Source: CAZHWT01 sp964536215
GTDB lineage: Bacteria > Patescibacteriota > CAZHWT01
Assembly (NCBI GenBank): GCA_964536215.1
Contig: CAZHWT010000005.1
Location: forward strand, 1 to 59,840
Reading direction: 5' to 3'
Length of the DNA: 59,840 bases
Below, piece by piece: positions 8,212-17,597 of this stretch; position 1 is the stretch's first letter; the number at the start of each line of letters is the position of its first letter. The notes under the pieces are model-generated. The model did not search any database. It saw only the letters and a program-made list of their open reading frames with translations, and was not told the DNA's origin. The translations under genes were made by a program, and so were the position numbers.

Positions 8212-9722
8212 CTATACGGCGACTCACTTTTTTGATTGAATCTGGTCAGGTTTTTTTGACTCACGTTGTATCGCGATGGTATGGTCTGGCGGTGGTTTTA
8301 GCAATTTTTGTTATCCAGTCGGGTTTTATCGCCGTGGTTCAGGATGGGTGGAGATCTGAGGATGAACAGCGCTTATTTGGCCTGGCGCAGTTATTTGCTC
8401 AGCAGCCGATATGGCAGGGGCCATTTAACCTGCAACAAGATCTATCTTCCATTTGGATTGGTGCAGTCGAACATACCAGCAGCTATTTGTATCTCTATAT
8501 TGTCAGCATACCATTGCGATTACTAGAGTGGTTTGGTCTGGGTTCTCATTGGCAGTTAGTGGTAATGCGATTATTTACTATAGCCATAGGTGCGGCTGGC
8601 TTGTATCTGTACTACCTGATTGCCCGACAGCTAAAACTGTCGGCAGCTTTATCGACTGTCGCGACATTCGTATTAAGTGTAACGCCTATTTTTGTGTATA
8701 TGAGCGCGTTGGTTAATTACGATATCCCATCATTAACGCTAATGTTGCTGCTGTGTTACTTGTGCTTGAAGATATGGCGTAAGCATGTCTTTATACGTTT
8801 ACTACTGTCGCTAAGCGTGGTCTTGCTGGTCAGTATTACCAAGAATACATACATGCCTATTGCTGTGATTATGTGGCTGACGACGGCTGTGGCTGTGTGT
8901 CGTACACAGCAGTTCTCCTGGGTGGCTTTTATAACAGAATGCAAGACGGCGCTGGCTAAGCCTGGACTTGGATTGGTTGCGGCTATACTTCTTCTCTGTT
9001 TAAGTGTAGGTTTGTTTATTGAAAGGGTGGGGGTTAATTTGGTTTTGTATCACGGATTCAATCAAAGCTGCACTGATGTTTTTAGTCAGCAGGAGTGCAA
9101 AACCAATCTTTGGGCATATAAGCGCAATACTGATCAGAAGCAGTATTACGCAGAACAAAAGTCGATCGGAAATTTTGTGGACTATAGTTTGATTGGTTAT
9201 AGCGGCGAATGGCTGGATGAAATGTTTAATACTATTTACTATTATCCAGACAGATTGTTTGGCCAGCCTGCTTATTGGGTGCGAGCAATTGAAGCAATGA
9301 CACTGGGGGTCGTGCTGATAGTCTTTTGGCTGTATGGCCGTTCATTGCGCGGCACTAGTGAAATGCGTCTTATTGTGTTTTGGTCATTAGTATATATTGG
9401 TATGGTCTACATATTTAATCTCAATACGTACCTGACTCTTGGAGCTAAGTATGCATATCATGGCAGATATGTTTTATTTAGCTTGGCTTTATTATATTTA
9501 CCCTTAATGGAACTGCTTAAGAAAATGCGTCATGATGACCGCAGGGTTACCAGCTATGCTTATAGTCTGACCGTTTTGCTGGCGAGCTTGTTCCTGCTTG
9601 TCCATATGCCTGTGTGGCAATATTGGTCGTACGCTGGTTATGACTGGTATTATGCCAAAATAGCTAAAGATATTCCGATTATTTATTTTGATAACCCACT
9701 TATTAAATTAATGCGAAACTAA
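8208..9722 (+). CDS. Polytopic glycosyltransferase, GT39/PMT-like
   Basis: A 504-residue protein with about 10-12 hydrophobic helices. The first extracytoplasmic loop carries DGWRSEDEQRLFGLAQLF, with an acidic pair where GT-C enzymes place the catalytic aspartate, followed by a long helical bundle. The layout fits GT-C enzymes that use polyprenyl-phosphate sugars (ArnT/PMT/GT39 type). Hydrophilic loops at about 280-340 and the C-terminus face the exterior. It overlaps the preceding GT4 gene through ATGA. It may decorate the polymer with a sugar supplied by the Dpm1-like enzyme at 16597, but that is inference. Confidence 0.7.
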   Translation: MTIRRLTFLIESGQVFLTHVVSRWYGLAVVLAIFVIQSGFIAVVQDGWRSEDEQRLFGLAQLFAQQPIWQGPFNLQQDLSSIWIGAVEHTSSYLYLYIVSIPLRLLEWFGLGSHWQLVVMRLFTIAIGAAGLYLYYLIARQLKLSAALSTVATFVLSVTPIFVYMSALVNYDIPSLTLMLLLCYLCLKIWRKHVFIRLLLSLSVVLLVSITKNTYMPIAVIMWLTTAVAVCRTQQFSWVAFITECKTALAKPGLGLVAAILLLCLSVGLFIERVGVNLVLYHGFNQSCTDVFSQQECKTNLWAYKRNTDQKQYYAEQKSIGNFVDYSLIGYSGEWLDEMFNTIYYYPDRLFGQPAYWVRAIEAMTLGVVLIVFWLYGRSLRGTSEMRLIVFWSLVYIGMVYIFNLNTYLTLGAKYAYHGRYVLFSLALLYLPLMELLKKMRHDDRRVTSYAYSLTVLLASLFLLVHMPVWQYWSYAGYDWYYAKIAKDIPIIYFDNPLIKLMRN

Positions 9723-9747
9723 ACATATTTTACTAAAAAGACCGGTT

Positions 9748-10836
9748 ATGATTCATTTTGTTATTGGTACAAGAGCTCAGTTATTTAAGATGGCGCCTAT
9801 TATGTTGGAGTGCGAACGGCGCCGTTTGGAATGGAGGTGGATTTACACGGCTCAGCATAAAGATACTATGGAAACATCACTGGCTGCTTTTGGCTTGCGG
9901 TCGGCGGACTATGTATTATTTGATTGGAACTCTGAGGCTAAAACAATGTCGAAAATGTGGTACTGGCTTAGCAAGACACTTTGGCAACTGACGCGCAAAA
10001 AGCAGATTTTGGCTGGATATACCGGTGAACGTCATATTGTTTTGACCCACGGCGATACTATTACTGCCTGGTGGGGGGCTTTATTAGGTAAACTGTCTGG
10101 ATGCCAAGTGATGCATGTTGAGTCGGGGTTGCGCAGTTTTAATTTATTTAAGCCTTTTCCGGAGGAGATTAATAGGCTGATTACTTTTCGACTGAGTAAT
10201 ATATATGCGTGCCCTGGTGAGTGGGCAGTGAAAAATCTGGAGGGTTTCAAAGGGCAAAAGCTCAACACCTTTGAAAATACCCAACTTGACACCCTGCTGT
10301 TTGGACTAAGCCGCTGCGATATGGCGTCTGTAGAAATGCCTAAGCGCAACTATGTAGTGGCCAGTTTGCATCGGTATGAGAACGTCTTTGATGAGCACCG
10401 ATTGGAAGAGATAGTCGATCGAACGGAAGAGATTGCACAAAAATTCATGGTTTTATGGGTACAACATCCAGCCACTAAAGAGCGGCTGAATAAGCTGACT
10501 CATCTAAAGAGCAGACTTGAAGACAATCCAAATATACAACTTTTACCCCGCTTGGAATATTTGGCATTTATTAAACTGATTAAATATAGTGAATTTGTTA
10601 TCACTGATGGCGGCGGCAACCAAGAAGAGCTGTACCATATGGGTAAGCCCACGCTTATATTTAGGAATGAGACTGAGCGTAAAGAAGGTTTGGGGAGTAC
10701 AGCTGTGATATCAAAATTAGACAGAGCAATCATAGATGATTTTGTGGCTCATTATAAGGAATATAATCGTAACCCTACTGTATTAGACAGGTCGCCATCA
10801 CAAATTATTGTTAATGAGATTGTTGCCTATGGCTGA
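9748..10836 (+). CDS. wecB: UDP-N-acetylglucosamine 2-epimerase
   Basis: A 362-residue enzyme converting UDP-GlcNAc to UDP-ManNAc. Family signatures are visible in order: GTRAQLFKMAP near the N-terminus, HVESGLRS with PFPEEINR (about 125-145), SLHRYEN, TDGGGNQEE where most members have DSGG, and RNETERKEG. The WecB/MnaA fold is clear; the DSGG to DGGG change is the main deviation. With the dehydrogenase at 15312-16607 it would provide UDP-ManNAcA. The N-terminus starts directly at MIHFVIGTRAQ and no strong ribosome binding site is seen. Confidence 0.88.
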   Translation: MIHFVIGTRAQLFKMAPIMLECERRRLEWRWIYTAQHKDTMETSLAAFGLRSADYVLFDWNSEAKTMSKMWYWLSKTLWQLTRKKQILAGYTGERHIVLTHGDTITAWWGALLGKLSGCQVMHVESGLRSFNLFKPFPEEINRLITFRLSNIYACPGEWAVKNLEGFKGQKLNTFENTQLDTLLFGLSRCDMASVEMPKRNYVVASLHRYENVFDEHRLEEIVDRTEEIAQKFMVLWVQHPATKERLNKLTHLKSRLEDNPNIQLLPRLEYLAFIKLIKYSEFVITDGGGNQEELYHMGKPTLIFRNETERKEGLGSTAVISKLDRAIIDDFVAHYKEYNRNPTVLDRSPSQIIVNEIVAYG

Positions 10837-11857
10837 GACAGTCGCTTTCTCCGTGATTATTCCGACGTATACTGGCCAGGATACTATTGCCGGCTGTTTG
10901 CAGGCGATTGCGAAGCAGGGGGCAGGCTGGCAATTTGAATTACTGGTGGTTGTGGATGGTCCGAACCCAGCCTTACGCCATGTTCTCGATGAATCTATGG
11001 CAGCATTTGTCAAGCAGCATATCGATTGCCGTATTATCCAGCTGACGACGAACGAAGGCAGATTTATGGCCAGATATCACGGGGCTGTGGCGGCAAAGTA
11101 TGACCGCCTGCTGTTTGTCGATGACCGAGCTCGCTTGGCTGATGGTTATTTTGAAGCGGTTATGGCGTCTTCCAGTGATGTGCTTATCCCAACAGTGATT
11201 GATGAACCGTCTAATATAATTAATTATACAGTCGGTCTTATTCGAAAGCGGTTATATCCTCCACCTTCTTCGACCATGCATGTTATTACATCTGAAAATT
11301 TTGATATGACAGCTAAAGGCACGACATCGCTGTGGGTAAAAAAAGATTATTTTATCGCTGCTTGCAAAGTGTTAAAGAAAGGTGCTGTTGATTTACGTGC
11401 AGTTAGTGATGACACAAAGCTGCTATTGCTATTACTGCCGATGGGTGTAATGGTTAAATCTGCCGAGGCCAAACTAGGCTATATGGCTAGAAAGTCTAAG
11501 ATTGATGAGCTGCAACATATTTTTCAGCGCGGTCCAAAGTTTATTGACTTTTATTTTACTCCTGGCACCCGCTACTATCCCTATATCGTATGTCTGCTTG
11601 CGGTAGTCGTAATTATGAGCGTTTTACTGCTACTCTACCCAGTCTACCTATGGTATGGTATGCTTCTATTTGGATTGGCCTGCGTGGTTATAGCTGTGTA
11701 TCTCGCCAAGACTCCAGTCGAAGTGTTTGGCGTAGCGGGCTCAATGGCGGCGATTGTGCTTTGCTTCTGCTTAGGAGTAGTTAAAGGCCTTGCCACTACG
11801 ATTAAAAATAGATTCTGGGCATTAACTAGTTACGAAAAAGGAAGAAAATCATGGTAA
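10829..11857 (+). CDS. GT2 glycosyltransferase with C-terminal membrane anchor
   Basis: About 342 residues. The GT-A domain begins FSVIIPTYTGQDTIAGCLQAI, has LLVVVDGPNPAL as the nucleotide-binding segment, and LLFVDDRARL in the DxD position. Two or three hydrophobic helices occupy about residues 255-325. ATG 10829 is preferred because it puts the start directly before the fold; the frame opens earlier (10808, 10814). It overlaps the epimerase gene by eight bases and the cytidylyltransferase gene by seven. Probably a membrane-bound transferase in the same glycan pathway; acceptor unknown. Confidence 0.82.
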   Translation: MAETVAFSVIIPTYTGQDTIAGCLQAIAKQGAGWQFELLVVVDGPNPALRHVLDESMAAFVKQHIDCRIIQLTTNEGRFMARYHGAVAAKYDRLLFVDDRARLADGYFEAVMASSSDVLIPTVIDEPSNIINYTVGLIRKRLYPPPSSTMHVITSENFDMTAKGTTSLWVKKDYFIAACKVLKKGAVDLRAVSDDTKLLLLLLPMGVMVKSAEAKLGYMARKSKIDELQHIFQRGPKFIDFYFTPGTRYYPYIVCLLAVVVIMSVLLLLYPVYLWYGMLLFGLACVVIAVYLAKTPVEVFGVAGSMAAIVLCFCLGVVKGLATTIKNRFWALTSYEKGRKSW

Positions 11858-12330
11858 AAACTGAAGGGCATCTTATTTATGGGTATACTTGTGGCGTTTT
11901 TGATCTGTTCCATATTGGTCATTTGAATATTCTGCGCAACGCCAAATCATTATGCGATCATTTGATAGTAGGGGTGACATCTGACGAGCTGGTGTCTTAT
12001 AAAGGTAAGAAATGTATAATACCGCATGAAGAGCGGATGGAAATTGTTCGGAGTATTCAGTATGTCGACACGGTGGTGGGGCAGTATGATATTGATAAAT
12101 ATAAAGCATGGCAGAAACTAAAATTTGACAGGCTATTTGTGGGAGATGATTGGCATGATACCTCTGAGTGGCAACTGTATGAAAAAAAATTAAAAAAAGT
12201 TGGTGTGCAAATTATATATTTCCCTTATACTAAAGGCACTTCTTCAACGTTGGTTCGCGAGATTCTGAACGAAAACCATCAGATTATCAAAACGTTACGG
12301 ACAAATACCTCCCCCAACGGTAAAACTTGA
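11851..12330 (+). CDS. tagD: Glycerol-3-phosphate cytidylyltransferase-like
   Basis: A 159-residue nucleotidyltransferase. GVFDLFHIGHLNILRNAK carries the HIGH nucleotide-binding motif at residues 21-24. KGKKCIIPHEERMEIVRSIQYVD and VGDDW fit the TagD/cytidylyltransferase pattern, and TKGTSSTLVR stands where TagD has RTxGISTT. The likely product is CDP-glycerol, because the next gene encodes a CDP-glycerol glycerophosphotransferase; a related CDP-alcohol is possible. The stop overlaps the next start by one base (TGATG). The pairing suggests teichoic-acid-like glycerol phosphate modification. Confidence 0.85.
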   Translation: MVKTEGHLIYGYTCGVFDLFHIGHLNILRNAKSLCDHLIVGVTSDELVSYKGKKCIIPHEERMEIVRSIQYVDTVVGQYDIDKYKAWQKLKFDRLFVGDDWHDTSEWQLYEKKLKKVGVQIIYFPYTKGTSSTLVREILNENHQIIKTLRTNTSPNGKT

Positions 12331-13514
12331 TGAAAATTGATAAGCGCAACTACCGGCATTGGATGTACCTGACGAGAAGCGCCTTCTTTATTACTATTTC
12401 GATAGTGTTAAGGTGCTTTGTTAAACGGGGTCGAAGATCGGTCGTGCTGTATGGCCATAAATATAATGGCAATTTAAAAGCATACGCGGAGTATTATGCT
12501 AGGCAGCAAGATCCAGGATTCGATTTGTATTTTTTGTCACTTGACCCCAATTATGCAGAGGAGCTGACAATTGAGGAGCCTGGTCTTAGAGTATTGTCGA
12601 TGCACAAACTTAGAGATATGGTTACAGTTGGTCTGTCGAGTATTATTATTACAGATCACGGGGTTCATGCCCTGATGCTTTATCTGTATTTTACAAAGAT
12701 AAAGTTTATTGATGTGTGGCATGGCGTGCCATTTAAGGGGTATCCGGCGCGTAACTTTGAGTTGTTTCAGCGGTATTATGGAGTCTGGGTTTCGTCTGCA
12801 GCTATGAAAGAGGTTTATCGAGATCGGTTTGCTGTTCAGGCTGATAAGCTGATTGTTACCGGCTATAGCCGGGTGGATGCCATTTGCAGGGGAGATTTTT
12901 CAGTTAATTTGATCAAGCGTAAGTATGGTATATCTGATAAATTTAGCTATGTTATTATATTTGCGCCCACCTGGAAACAGGATGATAAAGGACGCAGCAT
13001 TCTGCCGTATGGTATGTCCGGTGAGACTTTTTTTGGCGAACTAGATGCATTGGCAAAGAAATTGAATGGGTTGATAATTTTTAGAGCACATTTGAATAGC
13101 GGTGACGCAATCAATATAGCTCGCCTGCATAATATTAAATTTATGCCATATAGCAAGTACCCCGTGGCTGAGGAGTTCTTGTATATTGCCGATTTATTGG
13201 TGAGCGATTGGTCTTCTATCGTCTTTGACTATCTGCCCCTCGATCGACCGACGCTGTTTCTTGACGTTCCGGCTCCGTTCAAAGATGGGTTTACCTTAGA
13301 TCCGTCGTATCGGTTTGGTGATACCGTAGGCAGCTTTGCTAAGCTGAGAGAGCTGATTGAGCTTTATGTGTCTGATCCAGGCTTATTCGTAAAGAAACAC
13401 CAGCAAGATATGGTTAAGGCTAAGAATACAGTGTACGGCAAAACGCTGGACGGTCTGGCCAGCCAGCGCTATCATCAGCAGTTAGTAACATTGCTTGGGA
13501 GTGGTAAAAAATGA
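12330..13514 (+). CDS. CDP-glycerol glycerophosphotransferase family
   Basis: A 394-residue TagB/TagF-type enzyme. It has the N-terminal region VVLYGHKYNGNLKAYAEYY, the central IKFIDVWHGVPFKGY with the catalytic His, and the C-terminal block ADLLVSDWSSIVFDYLPLDRPTLFLDVP. The latter matches the CDP-glycerol binding signature. Such enzymes transfer glycerol phosphate from CDP-glycerol to a lipid-linked acceptor on the inner face of the membrane. A hydrophobic segment near residues 12-30 could help association with the membrane. It is coupled to tagD by a one-base overlap and to the following gene by ATGA. Primase and polymerase cannot be distinguished. Confidence 0.87.
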   Translation: MKIDKRNYRHWMYLTRSAFFITISIVLRCFVKRGRRSVVLYGHKYNGNLKAYAEYYARQQDPGFDLYFLSLDPNYAEELTIEEPGLRVLSMHKLRDMVTVGLSSIIITDHGVHALMLYLYFTKIKFIDVWHGVPFKGYPARNFELFQRYYGVWVSSAAMKEVYRDRFAVQADKLIVTGYSRVDAICRGDFSVNLIKRKYGISDKFSYVIIFAPTWKQDDKGRSILPYGMSGETFFGELDALAKKLNGLIIFRAHLNSGDAINIARLHNIKFMPYSKYPVAEEFLYIADLLVSDWSSIVFDYLPLDRPTLFLDVPAPFKDGFTLDPSYRFGDTVGSFAKLRELIELYVSDPGLFVKKHQQDMVKAKNTVYGKTLDGLASQRYHQQLVTLLGSGKK

Positions 13515-14479
13515 TTCCAGCTGGATTAAAGAAATACGTATCTAGATCTTTTACGCTTTTATTCATTTCCCTGTTTGTGGTCTATTTTCTTTTCAATCGG
13601 GAAGATTTTGAGCCATTATTACGTCTTTCAATATGGGGATTGTCAATCATATCGTTGGTTAAAGTGAGTAATCAGTTTGTAAATGGCTTATTTTTAAAAT
13701 GGACAACAGAAGTATTTGTGGGCAAGGTTAATTATTTTGAGGGTGTGTATATTGCTACTTTATCAGCCATTGGCAATTATTTTGGCCCGCTCTTAGGCGG
13801 AGCCTCAGTGAGAGCAATTTACTTAAAGAAAGTACATGGTCTGTCTTACAGCAAGTTTGCCTCCACCTTATTCGGTTATTATGTAATTTTATTCTTTGCT
13901 AATAATATCTTGGCAATTTTAGCTCTACTACTCATACCGGATAGCCCTTTACGAATGTCGTTATTATTATTTTTCCTGGCATGGATGGCCATAGTTCTGT
14001 TGATTATGTTTGTCAAATTGCCGCCCCGTCAAGCTCTGGCTCGAGCTGAAGGTATTGCGCCGATAAAGTTTATTGTTACTGTACTTTACGATGTGGAACA
14101 TGGCTGGCGGGAGATTGTTACCAATAAGACTCTATTGCTAAAACTGGCCATATTAACAGTCTTAAGCTCTGTCACCTCGATGATTGCTATTTTTGCTCAA
14201 ATGGAACTGGTGGGCGTACAGGTGACCTTGCCAGGGCTATTGCTTTATTTGACAATCAGCACTGCCTCCATGCTTATTAGTATTACGCCGGCAGGCATTG
14301 GATTTAAAGAGAGTGCGCTGGTGTTGACCGGTTCTGTTATGGGATTAGGTACGGAGCAAGTTCTTCAGATAGCTTTAATTGATCGCGGATTAAGTTTTGT
14401 CGTTCTAGGGGTACTGTATTTAGTTACAAAGATAGTAAAACCTCTGACTATTTCGCAGCGAATCGACCAAAATTTATAA
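13511..14479 (+). CDS. YbhN/UPF0104-type membrane protein
   Basis: A 322-residue protein with seven to eight hydrophobic helices. It matches the LPG-synthase transmembrane region family (YbhN, AglD-like), with the signature GNYFGPLLGGASVRAIYLKKVHGLS and the later SITPAGIGFKESALVL. Family members sit in glycan or lipid gene clusters and are proposed to move or bind lipid-linked substrates, but no reaction is proven for most. It is the last gene of the plus-strand operon. Its stop faces the stop of the minus-strand operon across seven bases. Confidence 0.82.
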   Translation: MIPAGLKKYVSRSFTLLFISLFVVYFLFNREDFEPLLRLSIWGLSIISLVKVSNQFVNGLFLKWTTEVFVGKVNYFEGVYIATLSAIGNYFGPLLGGASVRAIYLKKVHGLSYSKFASTLFGYYVILFFANNILAILALLLIPDSPLRMSLLLFFLAWMAIVLLIMFVKLPPRQALARAEGIAPIKFIVTVLYDVEHGWREIVTNKTLLLKLAILTVLSSVTSMIAIFAQMELVGVQVTLPGLLLYLTISTASMLISITPAGIGFKESALVLTGSVMGLGTEQVLQIALIDRGLSFVVLGVLYLVTKIVKPLTISQRIDQNL

Positions 14480-14485
14480 TTTTAG

Positions 14486-14498
14486 CTCAAAATTTGAG
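14486..14498. terminator. Short palindrome between convergent operons
   Basis: CTCAAAATTTGAG is a perfect palindrome around one central A, flanked by A/T tracts on both sides. It lies over the last codons of the minus-strand FkbM gene and just after the plus-strand stop. It could act as a weak terminator in both directions. Confidence 0.4.
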
Positions 14499-15305
14499 TA
14501 GCAGGTCGAAATTTTGACTATCTTTGTCAGCAGAAGATATGGATATGATTTCGTAGTCGCCAAATTTATCTGCTATCTCAGACAGTACCTTGCTGCTAGA
14601 GGCATCCTTTTGACGGCTGTTGCCTGACATTTCGATAAATAAGTATTTGGTTTTAATACCTTTTAAGGCTGTTATTACGTTAAATTCGTACCCCTCAACA
14701 TCAATTTTAATTAGGTCGTATGTATTTCTTTTGGTTATGCGATAGATATTGTCGGTCATTTTAATGTCCACTCCGATAGGCTTAGAAGTTTCGCCTGCGG
14801 TGATTGAATTTTTTTCAAGCATAGATCCCGTGGCAGATTTGCCGGCTGTATAGTAAAGTGTCTGCTTTTTTTGCGGACCCACCCCCATATTGTAAATACG
14901 TATAGCATCTAATCCGTCAGTATTTTGGCTCAATATCTTATAGCTGATGGGATTTGGCTCAAAAGAATCTATTCTGGCCTTAGGAATGAGATTGTGCAAA
15001 GTGATGGCAAACTGGCCAATATTGCCACCGATATCGAGTACTGTCAGTGGTGGTTCATCGGCATTATTGAGAATTTTTTGCTTGACCTCATGCGGATAAT
15101 ACATTAGTGATAAGGGGGTTGCCTTATTATCGTAGAGCATAGTCTGGCCCAGGTAGTGTATTGTTTTAGGCTTGCCCAGCAGTGCTTTGGTAAAAGAGAC
15201 CACTATGGCCGGGTAATAGGCGATTTTATAGTATCGCTTTTGACCGCCTTGCCACCAGGCCACGTTTCTTTTGATCGGATGAATTTGTTTTAACTGATGT
15301 AACAT
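14487..15305 (-). CDS. FkbM-family methyltransferase
   Basis: A 272-residue SAM-dependent methyltransferase. The binding motif is VLDIGGNIGQFAITLH (about residue 90), followed by DSFEPNPISYKIL and later YDLIKIDVEGYEFNVITALKGI, the FkbM hallmark IDVEGxE. Family members O-methylate sugars or polyketides. It is the last gene of the four-gene minus-strand operon and starts six bases after the dehydrogenase stop, which suggests glycan methylation. No membrane segment or signal peptide is seen. Confidence 0.88.
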   Translation of the reverse strand: MLHQLKQIHPIKRNVAWWQGGQKRYYKIAYYPAIVVSFTKALLGKPKTIHYLGQTMLYDNKATPLSLMYYPHEVKQKILNNADEPPLTVLDIGGNIGQFAITLHNLIPKARIDSFEPNPISYKILSQNTDGLDAIRIYNMGVGPQKKQTLYYTAGKSATGSMLEKNSITAGETSKPIGVDIKMTDNIYRITKRNTYDLIKIDVEGYEFNVITALKGIKTKYLFIEMSGNSRQKDASSSKVLSEIADKFGDYEIISISSADKDSQNFDLLLKF

Positions 15306-15311
15306 TAGATA

Positions 15312-16607
15312 TTAAATGCCTATCCCCTGGTAGAGTATATTGTTTGCAATAATTTTTTCTTTGCTGCCCCTTAGAATATTGCGGCCGTCGATGACGGTTT
15401 TGATACCATATTTTTTGAGTAACTGTGGCGTTAGATTATGTTTAAATTCATCATGGCCAGTAGCAATGACTATGGCATCAGCATTCTCCAGAGCTTCATT
15501 AAGCGTTTTGACTGTTGAGCCTGTTGGTATAAATGGATCGTATACTGTCAGCTCGGCCTCAGCCCCTTCGAGCATGTCCCGAATAACGTAGGCTGGGCTT
15601 TCGCGGTCATCGCCAACATTAGCTTTGTAGGACAGGCCGAGCAGAGCGACCTTGCAGCCATGTATGACCTGTTCCAGTTGGTTAAGTGATTCAGCTAATA
15701 AGCCGACGGTAAAGGCGGGCATGTTTTCATTAACCTGTCGGGCGTGGCGCAGGAAGTTGTGTTCAAAGCCATAGGTGTGAGCGTATTCGATTAAATAATA
15801 CGGGTCGACCGGAATGCAATGGCCGCCAACGCCAGCGCCAGGGTGATGGGGCATAAAAGCAAATGGTTTGGTGGCGGCGCCATCGATGACGTTTTCGACA
15901 TTGATGCCTAGTGCATGAAATGACATGGCCAGTTCGTTGACGAAGGCGATATTAATATCACGAAAAGAATTTTCGACAACTTTGCAGGCTTCCGCTTCTT
16001 TAAGATTTTCCATGGGCATGATTCGGGCATCAATAAGATGTTGATAAAAGTTGAGCGCCAAATTAAGTCCTGCCTTATCGCTAGCTCCTAGCACACGGTT
16101 AATGTTGCCAACATGCCAATTAGGATCTCCTGGATTAATGCGCTCTGGACAGTGAGCCAGATGCAGATCCTTACCAACTTTAAAATCCGTTTCCGACTCA
16201 ATGAGTGGGATGATCACCTCATCACATACGCCAGGATTGATGGTCGATTCGATAATGAGCAAAGCGTTTGGCTTAAGATGGTTAACGACGGATGATACGG
16301 CCATCTTGACCGGGTTGAGGTTAGGCATTTTGTCCTCATATACTGGTGTTGGTACACAAATGATAGCTGCGTCGACGGAGGAGACGAGTGAGACGTCTTT
16401 AGTAAAAGTGATGCTTGTGATCCCTAATCGCTGATTAGCAATCTCATCGTCAATAATTGGTTGTTTGGCTTTGAGCTTTTTGAGCTTGGCTTCGTCAAGG
16501 TCGATACCAATAACGCTAAACCCTTTGCTTTCGGCTTGTAGGGCAAGGGGTAGGCCGACGTAGCCGAGCCCAATGACGGCGATACTTGAGATGTGGTTAG
16601 CGGACAC
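15312..16607 (-). CDS. wecC: UDP-N-acetyl-D-mannosamine dehydrogenase-like
   Basis: A 431-residue nucleotide-sugar 6-dehydrogenase. SIAVIGLGYVGLPLALQ is the NAD-binding start. VGGHCIPVDPYYL holds the catalytic cysteine, and a C-terminal UDP-binding domain contains VALLGLSYKANVGDDRESP. The GTG at 16607 is preferred, with GGAG upstream, although the frame is open to 16736; it overlaps the GT2 gene by 11 bases. With the epimerase at 9748 it would make UDP-ManNAcA; WbpA-type UDP-GlcNAc dehydrogenase is the alternative. Confidence 0.88.
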   Translation of the reverse strand: MSANHISSIAVIGLGYVGLPLALQAESKGFSVIGIDLDEAKLKKLKAKQPIIDDEIANQRLGITSITFTKDVSLVSSVDAAIICVPTPVYEDKMPNLNPVKMAVSSVVNHLKPNALLIIESTINPGVCDEVIIPLIESETDFKVGKDLHLAHCPERINPGDPNWHVGNINRVLGASDKAGLNLALNFYQHLIDARIMPMENLKEAEACKVVENSFRDINIAFVNELAMSFHALGINVENVIDGAATKPFAFMPHHPGAGVGGHCIPVDPYYLIEYAHTYGFEHNFLRHARQVNENMPAFTVGLLAESLNQLEQVIHGCKVALLGLSYKANVGDDRESPAYVIRDMLEGAEAELTVYDPFIPTGSTVKTLNEALENADAIVIATGHDEFKHNLTPQLLKKYGIKTVIDGRNILRGSKEKIIANNILYQGIGI

Positions 16608-17577
16608 TTCTTTGCTCCAGTCTAGCTTTTTTGGTTTCGGTGAGGATTTTTTCTTGAGTGCGGAGTATGCGATCAAACATGTCGGCGACCAGTCCAAGAG
16701 CCCACAGAATAACTGCAATAGATATGGCATACACACCTATAAAGCCAACAGCTTTGTATGGAGTCAATAATCCGGCACTAATCCAGTGCCAGGCGACGAA
16801 TATTGATAGGCAGGAACCAACAATGAAGAATGGCAATCCGGCTAAACCGAAGAATTTGAGGGGGGCGTAATCGCGGAAGGCTCTAATGATATTTAGGGCG
16901 CTGCCAAAAATGAACTGCCAGAATTTGCGGACTACTCGGGATTGCCGTCCTTGGTAATAGGTGACTGGTACGGGCACTGAAGTGATGTTCATTTTCTTAA
17001 CTGCAAGAACTTGGAAAGATTCTTGGGTATAGGTATAGCCACCATTTATGTTTATGGCCAGCAAGGCTTTGCGATTGTAGGCGCGGAAGCCACACGTGAC
17101 ATCCATGAATTTTTGGCCGGTCAGCTGGCTGATGGTCCAGGCACCCAGGACATTACCCCAATATTTACCGCCAGGCATCCCAACCGGTTTGCGGCGCAGA
17201 CCGGTTTTAGGATCGGTGAAGCGATCGGCAGCAACAAAATCATAGCCGTCCTCGATAATCGGCTTGATCATTTTAGGAATATCGTGAGGATCAAATTGTA
17301 GATCGCCATCAATGTTGCAGGCGATGTCTGGGTTCATTTCCAAGACTGCTTCGAGTGCCTGCTCAAAGCGGTAAGCTAAGCGCTTTTTGCCTAATCCGTC
17401 TACTACCTGGGTGGCCCCGTGTTTTTGGGCAATTTTGACTGTATTGTCTGTGCTACCGTCGCTAACGACTAATGTTTCAATTTTGTCTATGCCGGGTATT
17501 TTTTTGGGAATTCGGTCCAGAACTTTGCCGATGGATTCAGCTTCGTTCTGACATATAGTAAAAATAACAAGTTTCAT
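16597..17577 (-). CDS. Dpm1-like GT2 glycosyltransferase
   Basis: A 326-residue protein. The GT-A domain has LVIFTICQNEAESIGKVLDRIP, LVVSDGSTDNT and NIDGDLQFDPHDI with the metal-binding aspartates. Two C-terminal membrane helices (about residues 238-262 and 275-300) are followed by a charged tail. Enzymes of this form make polyprenyl-phosphate sugars, or add them to lipid acceptors, at the membrane. It may feed the GT-C type enzyme at 8208. It is second in the minus-strand operon, 20 bases after the methyltransferase gene. Confidence 0.88.
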   Translation of the reverse strand: MKLVIFTICQNEAESIGKVLDRIPKKIPGIDKIETLVVSDGSTDNTVKIAQKHGATQVVDGLGKKRLAYRFEQALEAVLEMNPDIACNIDGDLQFDPHDIPKMIKPIIEDGYDFVAADRFTDPKTGLRRKPVGMPGGKYWGNVLGAWTISQLTGQKFMDVTCGFRAYNRKALLAININGGYTYTQESFQVLAVKKMNITSVPVPVTYYQGRQSRVVRKFWQFIFGSALNIIRAFRDYAPLKFFGLAGLPFFIVGSCLSIFVAWHWISAGLLTPYKAVGFIGVYAISIAVILWALGLVADMFDRILRTQEKILTETKKARLEQRSVR

Positions 17578-17597
17578 AACAACACAGTAGTTTAGAG

